Source: Talinum fruticosum (Eukaryota > Streptophyta > Magnoliopsida > Caryophyllales > Talinaceae). From it: a DNA stretch of 64,000 bases. Both the position numbers and the translations under genes were made by a program. Below, piece after piece: positions 10,611 to 22,650 of this stretch. Within the stretch, counting starts at the first letter, position 1, and each line of letters begins with the position of its first letter. The stretch is taken from positions 1,488,001-1,552,000 of the forward strand of contig JAITYX010000049.1 of the NCBI GenBank assembly GCA_021018815.1. The letters are read 5' to 3'. The notes beneath the pieces are model-generated. The model was not told the origin of the DNA and did no database searches. It saw only the letters and a program-made list of their open reading frames with translations.

Positions 10611-11820
10611 GGGAGATTTACGGTTAGGTCTTGTTCTAAATTTCAAATTACACTTTGGTCATGATCAAAAAATAAAAAGACAATTATGTCCTCTCAACCT
10701 CTCTCTTTCTTCTATCAACTTTTCTCTCTCCTCTCCCTTCTCTCTCTCTCCTCTATCAGCCCTTTTCTATCTCTCTCCTCTGCAACCTTTCTCTCTCTTT
10801 TGGGTCTCTTTCTCTATGTCCCCTCTATCGAACATATATCTCTAAAATATATTTTTAATAAAAAAAATTATTTTATTTTTAAAGAATAATATTTTAAAAA
10901 AGATTTTATATCTTTTTCTTTATATAAAAAATTATTTATTTTATATTATTACATAATTTTTAAAAATTTTTTTAATAAAGAAATAATTTCATATTTTAAT
11001 TTTACTCTTGTTATTTATTTTCCTTTATTTTAGTAACATTATATACTTCTCTTATTATAAATAAATTTATTTATTTTTTGTAAAAAATATATTTATTTTT
11101 ATGATATAATTTTAAATAATATTTTAATTTTTATTCATTATTATAAAATTTAAAATTTTTAGTTTTATTTTTTGTTCCTCAAAAATTATATCAAATTCCA
11201 TCAATCTTATAGTGTAGAGTAAATAAGATTTAGGATTTAAATAATATTTTCATATTTTTTCAATCAAAATAATTTTAGTCAAAATAATAAAAAATATAAA
11301 TAAAATTAAAAATTTCATAATAATGAACTTAAAATTTAAATTTTACTTAAAATTAGATCAAAAAAATTAATATATTATTTTTTGTGTGAAAAACAAATTT
11401 ATTTATTTATAATAAGACTAATGGTACTAAAAAATTTAATAACAAAAATAAAATTTAAAATCTAAAATAATTTTTCATTGAAAAACCTTTAAAAAAATAT
11501 CTATAACATAAATAGTTTGTTTTCTATCTATAATGATATTAATTAATTTTTATTTATTTTATTTAAAAAATAAAAAAATATGTAAAAGAGAAGAGGGGAG
11601 GAGAGAGAGATAGAAGGACAAAGGAAGGGGGAGGAGAGAGTGAGATGGACAAAGAGGGAGAGAGGAAGGGGGAGGAGAGAGAAAGAGAGAGGCTTAGAGA
11701 GATAGAGGCTAACAAAGATGTGAATAAGAGAGAGAGAGAGAGGGGGCTATAATTGTATTTTCAATTACTTGAGTGTAAAAATAATGAGTAAAAATGTAAT
11801 TAGTTAACTGTAAATCTCCC
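10611..11820. mobile_element. Nested foldback Mutator-like element with 9-bp target duplication
   Basis: Ends are GGGAGATTTACGGTTAG on the left and, on the minus strand, GGGAGATTTACAGTTAAC on the right. The element is flanked by the perfect 9-bp direct repeat ATGCATCTT (10602-10610 and 11821-11829). Inside the ends a CT-rich tract (10690-10825) mirrors a GA-rich tract (11585-11745), and the AT-rich core also shows inverted matches, so nearly the whole 1210 bp can fold back. A 9-bp duplication with a G-initial TIR fits the Mutator superfamily. No coding sequence. Confidence 0.8.
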
Positions 11821-11829
11821 ATGCATCTT
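11821..11829 (+). repeat. Target-site duplication, right copy
   Basis: ATGCATCTT, identical to 10602-10610. Confidence 0.8.
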
Positions 11830-12169
11830 TGTGATTGAACTGTAGGCATTTAATATTCTAGTGCATTTTTGTGATTGTTAAAATTCTCTCTCTTGTAGTA
11901 AATAGTGACATGTCTATCAACTCTTAAGTCAAGAATGCCCCTAGACTATACCTGTCTATGCAAATAATGCTTTTAGAATAGAACTATGGGCTATGGAAGC
12001 TCTATTTTGTGCAGATTTTGTGTGATTGAGGGAGGATGGTGCATAATTTCAATAGTTGGTACATACACGCTTGACTCGGTGATCATTTCCTATGTTGTGG
12101 GCTATAGAAACTAAAGACTTGCATAAAACTTGGAGGCGAGGTAGTTTGAGACTGTTAAGGCCTTGGACA

Positions 12170-12770
12170 TGTCCCAAAAGCGATCGGGGAAGATGATTTA
12201 TGAAAAGAAGGATTATCCATGCATGAATTCCAATTTCATCATAATTGAGTTCCTAGTTTTTAGTATAATTTTTTATTTTGGGACAATTTTTCATTTATTG
12301 GTCTATTATATTTGAGGTAGCTTTTAGTTATGTTTTGCACATCTTGTGATAGATATATTCGATCCCTATTGCTGCCAGACACAGTGCCATGTCATTCGAG
12401 TTTAAGCCAAAATAAGTCCAGTTGCTAGCAAGACATGTGTGTAAAAGTTGAAGGAAGTTCATTCTAAAGCAACCAGGGCTATGGACAAGCCTAAAATGAA
12501 GTTAGGAAGGTTATTCCACGAAGGAAAGAGCAGTCCAAGCAAGGGTTCCAATTTCAACAGAATGTTTTTATTTTTGAGACAATTTTTGTATTGATCGGTC
12601 TGTAATTGAGTTAAGTTTTGATTATGTTTTGCACATCTTGTGATGGATATATTCCATAACTATTGCTGCCAACAAAGTGCCATACCCTTCAATTCGGTCT
12701 ATACCAGGACAAGTCCAGTTGCTAGCAAGACATATGCATAAAAGTTCGAGCAAGTTCACTTTAGTTCAGT
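12170..12770 (+). repeat. Tandem duplication of about 300 bp inside the long-TIR element
   Basis: 12170-12470 and 12476-12770 are diverged direct copies. Shared landmarks are GTTTTGCACATCTTGTGAT (12332 and 12625), ATTGCTGCCA, and CCAGTTGCTAGCAAGACAT. Offset is about 293-306 bases because of small indels. Confidence 0.8.
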
Positions 12771-13189
12771 CTAACCATTTGCCATTATCATGCTTTTTTT
12801 TTCCTTAATCAGAGACTGGGGCTATAACACCAAGAAAGGAAGGGAAGAAGCAGCAACCATCCCCAAAATTTGTTTACTTGGGCTATTCGAATTCAACAAG
12901 AAGCTAAAATAGATATCCTACTCAAGCATTCAGAATTTAATTACAAATTACAAAATATGTTTTCTTAGTAAATATTTTCGTTTTACTACAATGCAATTCA
13001 CAATTATCTTTGTTAAGTATACATATTTTTTGTGATAGAGTAATTGCTTTCTGTATAAGTTTATATCAAATTAGGTGTGCCTATAGAGTAAAAATTGCTA
13101 CAAGCGTGCTATTTACTTGGTACCTGATTGTGAGACTCGAATGCATGCCTCCAATTGAAATGAGTAATAAAGCAAAGTATATCTAACTA

Positions 13190-13259
13190 GCCTATGTGGG
13201 ACTTGGAACCCAAATCTCTGTGTACCATTACACATTGCTTTACCTTTGAGCTAATAGGC
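13190..13259 (-). other. tRNA-like module in the large long-TIR element (minus orientation)
   Basis: On the minus strand it reads GCCTATTAGCTCAAAGG to ACATAGGC: a six-pair acceptor stem, an A-box-like segment, and a B-box region GGGTTCCAAGTCCC that can form a T-arm stem. It faces the module at 10128. No introns or CCA end; a functional tRNA is unlikely. Confidence 0.5.
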
Positions 13260-14229
13260 TACTAATGTCTAATAGAACATGTATATCAAAAACTAGTTTA
13301 AGACAAATGACACATATGTAGGTCGAGTGAGACTCATAAATCGACCAGGGAGAAGCTTTCTCCAATAAAATTCTTCCTATAAATAGGCAAGCGGGCTCTA
13401 AGTGTGGCATTAGTTTTCTTTACCTATGCTGAACTTCCATTCTAGAACCTAAGAATAATTTTCCACAGCAGATTGCTATTGGATCTATGTCTTTGGTCAA
13501 CATTTATCCGAAACTTTCACAGAGCCTAGCAAGTGCTAATTTAGGTATATGGCAATCTTGCCATCAGTATGCTTATTCAACGAAAGATCTCTTAAAGCGG
13601 GTGTGCTAGTATAGGAAAATGAATACATATAGGCTTTGCTTGATCGATTTTTGGCATTGTTTGCTTTTACTGTATTTATTTTCCTATTCTATCCTTTTCA
13701 TTATCCATAGCAGCATAAAAAATCAATCAAGCTTTGATCAAACTCAAAATTCGATAAACACTATCAAAAAGCATTGGCATCCAGGGATTTACTATTTCAG
13801 TTCACTTTAACCAAGCATAATTAGTCTAATGAATGAAACTCAAAGCCTAAAATCCACAAAACAGAAACTTGAAATTCAGATCACTTTAACCAACAGAAAC
13901 CAATATAACAATACACCAATTCCAAATCCAACACTATTTAATCAACCAACAGAAAACCAATGTTAGTTAAACTTAACCCCCAAAACATCGTTACTGAGAC
14001 CAACATTAATCAACTCGGAAAATTCTTAAGATAATTTGGTGTAAATCAAACAAAAACCTAGATTTGATTTTTTTAAAGGAAAGAACAGAACCTGGGTCTT
14101 GATTCATTAGAAAAATCGGCACCTTCCACACAATGGTGTCCGGCTCGATAGGACGACAAGCTGGGCTAGGCATGGTTGCGGCTGGGCGGCATAATGAGGA
14201 TGATAATCCATGGCATGAAGATTGATTTT
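13260..14229. other. Non-coding interior of the long-TIR element
   Basis: AT-rich sequence between the minus-oriented tRNA-like module and the right TIR. A TATA-like CCTATAAATAGGC occurs at 13377-13389. No coding region is supported. Confidence 0.5.
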
Positions 14230-14372
14230 AGACGAAGATAAGGAGTGCTTGGGCTGGAGGACGGCTGAAGATTGGGGGCAAGAGGACAACTAGAGGCCAG
14301 CGGGTTCCAGTGAATCCATAGCAAAAGGGAGAGAGAACGCCGATGAGTTCGGCACTGGGAGAGGCGAGAGGG

Positions 14373-14699
14373 AGAATGCGAGAGTAGTGTTGGAGAGGGT
14401 CTGGATTCATTTCTAGACCCTTTCCCTCTCTCTCGCCTAAAAAATTAATTTTCTTTTTTTAAAAAAAATAAAAATTCCCAATTTAATCTTAGCGCTTGCT
14501 TTAAAATTGAATGGCCCGGATCTAATGTGCTCACCTAATGAGAATGCGAGAGTAATGTTGGAAAGGTTCTGGATTCATTACCAGACCCTTTCCCTCTCTC
14601 TCACCTAAAAAATTAATTTTCTTTTTTTAAAAAATAAAAATTCCCAATTTAATCTTAGGCCTTGCTTTAAAATTGAATGGCCCGGATCTAGTGTACTCA
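14373..14699 (+). repeat. Tandem duplication within the right TIR
   Basis: Two copies of a unit of about 169 bp start at GAATGCGAGAGTA (14373 and 14542). Each contains CCCTTTCCCTCTCTCTC, AAAAAATTAATTTTC, a poly-T/poly-A run, and ends in GCTCACCTAATGAG or the diverged CTCACCTAATGAG. The left TIR has only one copy. Confidence 0.85.
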
Positions 14700-14745
14700 C
14701 CTAATGAGTGAGCACACCTAAAGGGAAGGGTTCACTTGAACCCTT

Positions 14746-14871
<126 letters not shown>

Positions 14872-15857
14872 GTTCAAATAAGAATTCCCCAACCATAGGT
14901 AAGCACCACAAATCTAAGGCCTCCAAATTTCATTTAATAATAGCCTAAATTAAAAGCTCCTTCATCACTTAATAAAAAGGGAAACTAAAAAAGTTCAGGG
15001 ATAGGAAGTTTGGTTGATGGCCTATCATTTGCAATTTCCTACCTTTTCTCTTTTCTCTTTGCTTCTTGCTTCCTCTTACACTCTCTCGTCTGCTCTCTCT
15101 CTCTCTCTCTCGCTTGTTCAGCGGCGCCGGCAACCCACCTTTTCATGTTGCTAGCAAATGCTTCTCTGTTGCCAGCCTGCTCATCTTCAACTTTTTAGGA
15201 AATTAAGTCCAAATTATTCTTTGAATTATTGAGAATTCAGGTTCTAATTTGTTTTTTAATTTGCAAAATCAGGTTCTCTCCCTTTTGAAATCTCCCTGGT
15301 TCATTCTCTTTGATAATCATGGGTTAGTCTACTATTTTTATTTGTATTTGCTTGTAGTTTAGTGGCATGAATGCACATGTTGTGTGGTTTGATTGAAATT
15401 CCCACTGAAATGCCCTGTGATTAGGTTGTGTGGTCCGACTGCGTTGTTTTTACTTGGTGGTATCTGGTTTCTAGGGTTAGTAAGCTTGTTGGTTTCTGCT
15501 TCCTACTTGATGGTTGGCTGATTCTTGTGCTTAATTTCTACTAGTGCTTAATTAAGGTTTTTGGTTTGTTGAGTTACTATTGATGGTATGTTTTTCACTT
15601 AAATGTCAACATGGTAAATGATTGCTTGGTGGTTGCTAGTTAGTAATGCTTTCTAGTAGTGGCATATATGTGCTCAATTTCTGTTTGCTGCATGCTTGGT
15701 TGTCTCTATATGTGTCTAACTTCAGCTTTGTGAATGTGTGCTCAATGTTAACAAGGTAAACTTACTGTTCTAAAAAGCCAATTAGTTATTACTTTGGGAA
15801 TATTTGCTTAAAAGTGAGTTCTTTGTTGTGGAAACCAATTAGTAATTAATTTGTGAA

Positions 15858-15912
15858 AGTTTTTGGTTTAATGATAGAGCATTATGCATGCAGGTTCAAA
15901 TCTCACATAGGC
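15858..15912 (+). other. tRNA-like module in long-TIR element copy 2 (plus orientation, shortened)
   Basis: Corresponds to 5152-5218. The A-box-like GGTTTAATGATAGAGCA and B-box-like GGTTCAAATCTCACATAGGC are kept, but the middle is shorter by about 12 bases, so a cloverleaf cannot form. Confidence 0.45.
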
Positions 15913-16972
15913 TTTGTGAAAGATTTTGGCTTATCTTTTTATGTTTTCTTTTCTTGTCCAAGGTGACCCCTTGAGAAGGGGTTTTGTTGTATATGGGCCA
16001 AGAAATGTGCCTTTCTTTGTTGATCATTGGAATGCAAGTAATACTCGACTCTTTGGAATTAATGGGTAAGATTGAAGCAATGATGAATAAAGTTGATAGG
16101 ATGTCATAGATGATCGCACTCGAACTTTATAGACACGAGTACTCGCGTAGAGGATCGACATATGGATTTTTTCTTATTCGTTCCCCCTCCCTTTTGTGCT
16201 TATAAAAACCCATAATCTATATTAGACAATACATACTTTTAGTCATGGAATACGAAAAAATCAAATTGTCAAGTAGCTTTTTGCAGTTAGTCTTATTTGA
16301 TGTGTTGAAGTCTCTTACTATCTATAGACACCAAATTCAAAGTGCACTTTTTGTTAAAAAGGCATAACTCCTTATTAGAAAAGTACTAATTGGCATAGCT
16401 TTTGATTCAATCCTATATTTGTCTATATGGGCTATTCGATGCTTTGTAACTAAGAGATGCATATAACGTGTTGATTAATTGAATCGCTAGTAGACTATTG
16501 GATTAGGAAAAGCGTTTTGGTCAAAGTTAGTGGAATGAAATTAATCCCATATCCCATATCCCACTTCATAATTTTGAACTTATTCGAGTTTTAATCACTT
16601 CATTCTGTGTCAAAAACATTTTGTGGGTGTTTTGGTAATAGCCTTTGTGCTTGCTCGGGCACAATTGCTATTGGTAATACTTTCTCCTACTTGGAAAGGG
16701 CTTATTGATATATTTTCTTCCTTTTTCTATGGCTTTCAAGCGGACTAAAATTTAAAGAAATCATTTCGTGCAATAAGGTGAACTAGGATTGTATTTTTAG
16801 TTATTTGATCTGCATTATTTTCATGTGACAAAGCAAGGGTTCAAAAATAAATAGCTCGCCACAAGGATGCACTTGATCATAAACCATTTCATAGGAAGAA
16901 AATCACTAGCAAGACTTCTAAGACACCCAATTGAACACTTGAACTTCGGCTAAGATGATCTAGTTATAAATA

Positions 16973-17043
16973 GCCTATGTGGGAATCGAATCCGCCTCTT
17001 ACTGTGCCATTGCATGACGCTCTTCCATTTCGAGATAATAGGC
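16973..17043 (-). other. tRNA-like module in long-TIR element copy 2 (minus orientation)
   Basis: The best-kept module. The minus strand begins GCCTATTATCTCGAAATGG and ends CCCACATAGGC. A six-pair acceptor stem, a D stem CTC/GAG, a 7-base loop ATGCAAT (which would place GCA as anticodon) and a B box GGATTCGATTCCC can be drawn. Mismatches in the anticodon and T stems argue against a working tRNA. Confidence 0.5.
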
Positions 17044-17180
17044 TCATAACAATAATCAATCAATCATCCTTTGTTTATCAAAATACAATACTAGAACTCA
17101 AAGTCAACTCCTTACTCAAAAAAGCCACAACGAATTTTTAAGTAGTACAAATGCATTTATGATTCAAGCTTGAAAACATC

Positions 17181-18010
17181 TGTAACGCCCCCAACCCATA
17201 ATCACTAGTTTAGGCTAAACAACCCGCTAACCGATGATTAGCGCGGCGAAAGTAGGTCAAGGGCATTACCGCCGCCCTTACTAGAGGAAAGGGCAATGCT
17301 ATAATAATATATATATTTTTAACCTTGGTTACACTTGCTTTGCCACTAACAATGAGTGACTCATGATAAGGTATAAACTATAACTTATACAAAGATTAAA
17401 TATATGCATAAACTACTTGTCTAATAAACCATGACAACGACGCTTAACCCTTAATACCCCAAACAAGGTTGCCATCTGCGAGCCTCTAAGTCCCGAACAT
17501 AACTTTTCTCTTACTTCATGCCTTCGACATCTTTACCTAAAACAAAACAAGAAAATATTTTCGAAACGTGAGCCGAAGCTCAATACGGCCATTATCATGT
17601 CTGTAAAATAAATGTTATAAAATAGTTGAGTTGAGCGCATGTATTTCAATTCATTTGTAAATGAGGGAGAGTGAACAATGTAAAGCTGTTGCTAATTAAT
17701 TATCTGAATGGATCCTTTTACGATCATCGGGTTTCCCCTAACGCATGGGCGCACACCTAGGCCGATCGGATAGTCCGGTTGTAGGCGGTTAACGGTTACG
17801 GTGTTACCAACTTGGATATTGGGTGTACCAAATAATGGCACTTGATGGGCGGGTCCATATTAATGATGGCAAATATTATTTGCAAATAATTCTTTGTGTT
17901 TGTTGATGTCGGCCATATCCGGCCTTGATTTGTAAATAAAACATTGAAGGGCACGATCAATGAACGTACCTTGTGCTGATGTTTGTCCTCCTTTTTCTTT
18001 TTGGGCAGAA
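17181..18010 (+). mobile_element. LTR-like fragment, probable Ty3/gypsy
   Basis: Begins sharply at TGTAACGCCCCC, a start shared by many plant gypsy LTRs, exactly where copy 2 of the long-TIR element is interrupted. It also has a GTGAGCCGAAGCTCAATA motif (17568-17585) resembling conserved LTR segments. No primer site, matching second LTR or right boundary was found, so the right end is arbitrary. Confidence 0.4.
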
Positions 18011-20099
18011 TCCGAATGAACGCACAACGCTCGATGACCTTAATTAGAGATATAAAGTTTTCTTAATAAACTGAATTTTTATTTCTTATTTGTTTATTAA
18101 ATCACTTCAAAGATACTTGAAATGAAAATTAATAAAGTTAGAGTACTAATGATGTCTTTAATCTATATATGATTTATTTATCTTATTTTATACAATGCAT
18201 GCCTAAATATATATATATATAGCAACCTAAAAAATATATATATAGCTTTCTTTTTAACTACATACATAAATATATATACGTTAGTTTTTACATATATTTT
18301 ACTTCAATATACATAATTTTCTCCTCAATAATATTACGGTTATCTCGTAACCCATAAGGTTTATTTATTTATTCCTTTTATAAGATGCATACATAAATAT
18401 GTGTATATGTTAACATCAGGTACTAACTCCTCCTTCTCTACAAAATTCTAAAGGGAAAGTAATTTTTAGTACCCTAACGTATGTGACATTCATTTTTAGG
18501 GCCTCACCTTTTTGACCTAATTTTAAGGTACCCTCATCATTGGAAGTGTTGACATTAGAGGGATTAAGATTTAAAATTCCGATGAGCGAACAATTTAGGC
18601 AACAAATAGCACTTGAATTACCATTAATACCCTTAAATGAATTGCGGTTAAAATAAAAAAGCTAAAACTCTCATCTCCCCTTCATTTCCACCATTATTGA
18701 ACTTTGAAGCTCTCTGCCTTCATCTGCCTTCATCTTCTTCATCTCCTTCCTCTCTCTCAACCAAGCTCTAGAATTCGCTCTAAAGAAAGAGGTGGAGACT
18801 CCTCCATTATTGAAGTTCGAAAATTAGACTCCGATTTTCTCCTCCATTGCCTATTTCTTCACGAAGAGGCTCCAAAGGAAGAGGTGGAGAGACTGATAAT
18901 TGAAGTGAAAGGAGTGAAGTTGCTGGTGGTGTGCCTCCATGGAGTTGCATCGATTCACAAAGCGAAGAAGGAAGCATCAAAATATGAGATGATGGAGACG
19001 GAGGCGGTGAATGGAGAGAGAAAAAGACCATCGCATATACCAAATGGGTGCCGAGGCCATTGGAGGAGATAGAGGAAGAGGAGAAGGAAAGAATGCCGGA
19101 TTCTCCCTTTACTAGGCTGCTTAGGTTCGGGGGAAGCACCTTGCTTGTACTCCCCTCCTCGGATAATCAAACTGATTGATTAAAGATGCTTGTGAAGTTG
19201 GAAATTGCAGTCCAATGCAAATTTGTGGATTTAGGTGTAGTAATATGTTCTTCTTCTTCTTCAACTCCTTTATCTTCCTCATTTTATTTCTCCTCCTTTT
19301 GTTTTGATTTGGCTGCCTTTTCCTCATCCTCCTCCTCATCATCTTCATCTTCATCTTCTTCTTCTTCTCTTCGAGAGCTTGGTTGAGAGAGAGGGAGAGA
19401 GACAGAGACTGAGGGAGACAGAGAGCTTCAAGTAAAATAAAAAATTCAGTTGCTAAACATTCTGTGCCCCTGCCTAAAGAATTCGATGCCATATTAGGCA
19501 ATTTTAGGCGAACAAAACCAGCTATACCTAAATCTTCAGGACATCTTCACAAGGCTTACAAATACTTACTGAAACCGAACAATAAGAGTCTAGGGTGGAT
19601 TCTTATTGGGAATCGGGTAAATCCGACCAATCTAATGAAACACTATCGAAACATGTTTGCATATCGCTGAAGCCACCATCATCATGAGGCGGCGAGCTAT
19701 TATCACTTGTCCGATAGGTGGATTCCTGCTGGTAGGAGGTCACAAGGATTTGGCACCAGCGGCGCTATTGAGTTTGGTTGAGCAATTAGAGAATTATTGT
19801 TCTCTCACTCCCATTATAGTTCTTGAGACAATCATAGGTTTAGACCGAGGTTGAAGCAAATTCCGAGGAAGACTTCTCCGGGAGCCCCTGTTATTGCGAG
19901 GTAAGCACAAAACGACAAATGAGAACAACGTGAACCGGTCGGCGACACCCGCCACAAGGTGGTTGTTCGACGCTGTTGAGGATGAAACGCCTCGATTCAC
20001 GCTGAAAAACTCTAAATTTCGTTTTTGTCCGGTTGTCGCTATTTTTATTTTTATTTCCTATTGGGCCTAAAAGATTAGACCTTGACCACGCATGACACT
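18011..20099. other. Unresolved non-coding stretch
   Basis: AT-rich with short AT runs (18208-18290), then CT-rich 18665-18780 and a trinucleotide-rich CTT/CCT block (19240-19375) followed by a GA-rich block. Short open frames on both strands across the low-complexity parts are not supported as genes. 19464-19650 could belong to the neighbouring retroelement's extra frame but has no recognised motif. Confidence 0.4.
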
Positions 20100-20862
20100 A
20101 ATATTTGATTTTGCATCTATGATATGCGGATGTGGTTAATGGAGCACCTAAAGCTGATTCAGGCTCCCTCAAAAGTTGACACACACTTAGCGACACGTCC
20201 GCAGGCGAAAGTGAAACGCGAGTTATAGCTGATCACTCAGCTTCTTGGTGGGAGGAATTCCTCAAGAATCACAATAATGACCTTCTTTGGTATGTTAAGC
20301 ACTTGGAAGGTGTCCCAATTCAAAACACACGCCTCGGAACACCCTTTCATACGTCTACTAGGCCTAGAAAACAAGTACGTATTACTTCCCTAGCCATGTG
20401 TTGCGGCGAGATGGGAAGAGAGAAAACAATACCTTTATTGGATCGTATCCGGCCAGCCACCTTTGAATTGTTCAAAGGGTATGGTAACTCTAACCGGACC
20501 AAGTCGTGGCTTGAATATCTGGAAGAGTCTGCCGAAGTTGTTGACACCTGCGGACTTGTTGACTCTTGAAGGCACTCCCAACACTTTTGTTTCTCCCTAT
20601 TATCTAGAGTGGATAATAGAAGTAGATCGGAAGACACGAGAGAATCGGAGAGATGAATCCTGAAGAAGTTGTCCCTACTGTTGCCCCTCTCCAAATTCAT
20701 GAAATAAACCTTTGGATGGTTGACCGCATCCGTCGAAGAGAAGCTAAAGCCAAAGAAGCTAAAGAAAGGAGGGCGTGCACGAATTCAACAATCGAAGAAA
20801 CGCACCGGGATGAAGAAGTTGAGTCTAGTGACCGTAAAGGAAAGAAGGTAAAGATAGACTAG
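20100..20862 (+). pseudogene. Degenerate open frames downstream of element 1 pol, antisense to it
   Basis: Plus-strand frames 20303-20569, 20463-20663 and 20653-20862 overlap or follow one another and end in a charged, Lys/Glu-rich tail (KAKEAKERRA and RKGKKVKID). I do not recognise a domain. Tat-lineage elements often carry an extra reading frame, sometimes antisense, between integrase and the 3' LTR; position and orientation fit that. The alternative is a fragment of an unrelated gene or element. A single continuous frame is not present. Confidence 0.35.
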
Positions 20863-21356
20863 GGCTTAGACTCTTAGGATAGAAGTTAAGATAGAATAAA
20901 AGAAAGGGAGGTTTAGTTCTTCCTCTTTAGAACAGTGTTATTAGTACTTTACAAGTAGTGTGCTTGCAAATATTTATTTCCCTTTATTAGCTATGTATTT
21001 AGGTAAGTAGTAGGCTTACCTATTATTAAATGAAAGTAAGTATTATGCTATACTTTTATATTTTTATTGCTCACTTAGAGGTAAAAAATGAATAAATTGG
21101 ACCGCCTTTAAAATAAATAAAAGGCACTAATGAACCGCCACATTGGGCCATCTAGGATATAAATAAGGGAACCAGATAACTTGCCACTTGAAGAAGAATA
21201 TCAAAATCAAAGGAAAAAATCGCAGCCCGACCAATCCACCATTGTTCGAGTGGTGGCCGGTGCCAATCATAGCCTAGCCTAGTTGGGCTGGGCTCGACCT
21301 CACTGCCTAGTGTTGTGCTAGACGTAGTACCTCTTCAACTGATCTAAGTTGGCGTA
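20863..21356. other. Non-coding segment next to element 1 integrase
   Basis: AT-rich 20870-21130 followed by a more GC-rich segment with a GCCTAGCCTAGTTGGGCTGGGCTCG motif region (21270-21296). No LTR start, polypurine tract or gene is recognised. Confidence 0.4.
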
Positions 21357-22650
21357 CTAGAAAATCTCTTCTCCGTCCAAATCGGTTAATTTTACCGCTC
21401 CTTCGAGTAAGATCCGACTAAGTACAAATGGACCTTGCCAATTGGGCTTAAATTTCCCTCGTGGGTCTTGAATTTGTGCTCTTATCTCCTTAAGGACCAA
21501 ATTTTCAATTTGCAGATTTCGAGGCTTAAATTTCTTATTAAATGATCTAAATATGCGAGCTTGGTATATTTGGACATTGTGCGGGGCATTGAGGCGTCTC
21601 TCATCCAATAATACTAACTCCTCATAGCGTGCTTTGGCCCATTCTCGCTTTTGGAATCCGGCTCTTAGAAATTATCCTTAATGAGGGAATGGCAATCTCG
21701 ATTAGAAATACTGCATCTATGCCATAAACTAGAGAGTAAGGTGTTGCTCCCATAGAGACTCTAATAAAAGTTCTATAACCCCACAAGGCGAAAGGCAATT
21801 TGTCGAGCTAATCCTTATAAGTAACTCGCCATTTTCTCCACAATTTTACGAATATTCTTATTAGTGGCCTCAACTACTCGGTTGGTCCGAGGGCGATAAG
21901 GGGAAGATTTATGATGTTGGATTTTGTACTTATCCAACAAATCTGCGACTTCCTTCTTAAAATGGCTACTATAGTCACTTATTAGTTCGTGGGGCACCCC
22001 ATGACAATAGATGATATTTCGCGTAATGAATTTGGCTACTGTTTCGATGTCAAAGTTGCATAGGAAGCCGCCTCTACCCATTTTGTAAAGTAGTCGATTG
22101 CCACTAACAAAAATTCATAACCGCTTGTTCCTTTAGGGGTCACCTTGCCAATAATGTCTATTCCCCATACCGAAAATGGTTAGAGTGAAGCTAATGTTGT
22201 GAGAAATGATGGTGTTTGGTGTTATAAATTTGCATACACTTGACATTTATGGCACCTTCTAACAAAATCATGATAGTCCGACGTCATGGTTGACCAGTAA
22301 TAACCAAGTCTCTCGAACCTTCCGGACCAACATCCTACCATTCCCACCATGAATCTTCACCATGATGCACTTTGCTTCATGTTGATGACACAAAGTAAGC
22401 TAATCCCGAATTCGTCTTCTTGAATAGTTGCCCTCGATTGATAAAGAATTGGGCAGCCAACATCCTAATAGTTCGTTGGACTCTTGGTGTGGAGTCCAAG
22501 GGATACTCTTGTTTATCTAGATATTGATAAATGTTGTGATACCAACTTGTATGGTCAGTATTATACACTTTTAATATACGGACGTGTGTAGGATGACTCC
22601 ATCGCTCAAGGTGAATGGGCATTGAATGAATGCCGGTAAGGATATTGATC
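21357..22650 (-). pseudogene. Integrase region of element 1 pol
   Basis: Read on the minus strand. 22622-22377 matches the linker before the integrase zinc domain (DHTSWYHNIYQYL, STPRVQRTIRMLAAQFF). 22081-21815 matches the catalytic core, with FITRNIIYCHGVPHELISD giving one catalytic Asp and SPYRPRTNRVVEATNKNI giving the Glu; the segment with the first Asp is lost in another frame. 21608-21357 matches the C-terminal part (VLKEIRAQIQDPRGKFKPNWQ). The enzyme would insert the cDNA copy into chromosomes. Several frame breaks, so inactive. Confidence 0.8.

Larger units (their letters stand above)
9031..14740. mobile_element. Large long-TIR Mutator-like non-autonomous element
   Basis: 9031-9410 matches the minus strand of the right end: both begin TTCAAGTGARCCCTTCCCTT, continue through TAGGTGAGCACA and CATTYAATTTTAAA, then reach a block with ATGGATTCA (9378 and 14312 region). 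The two ends therefore carry TIRs of about 350-400 bp, the right one with a partial tandem duplication. The interior is AT-rich, holds a nested foldback element, two inverted tRNA-like modules and a 300-bp duplication, and has no transposase frame. The terminal block resembles that of the elements at 4099 and 14871 (AAGGGTTCAAGT followed by CCC and AAGCAC motifs), so the three are probably related. No matching target duplication is seen. Confidence 0.6.

Noticed and set aside
18807..19501. Minus-strand frames of 110 and 126 codons
   Set aside because: They follow CT/GA-rich trinucleotide tracts (poly Lys/Met/Ser) and show no conserved motif.
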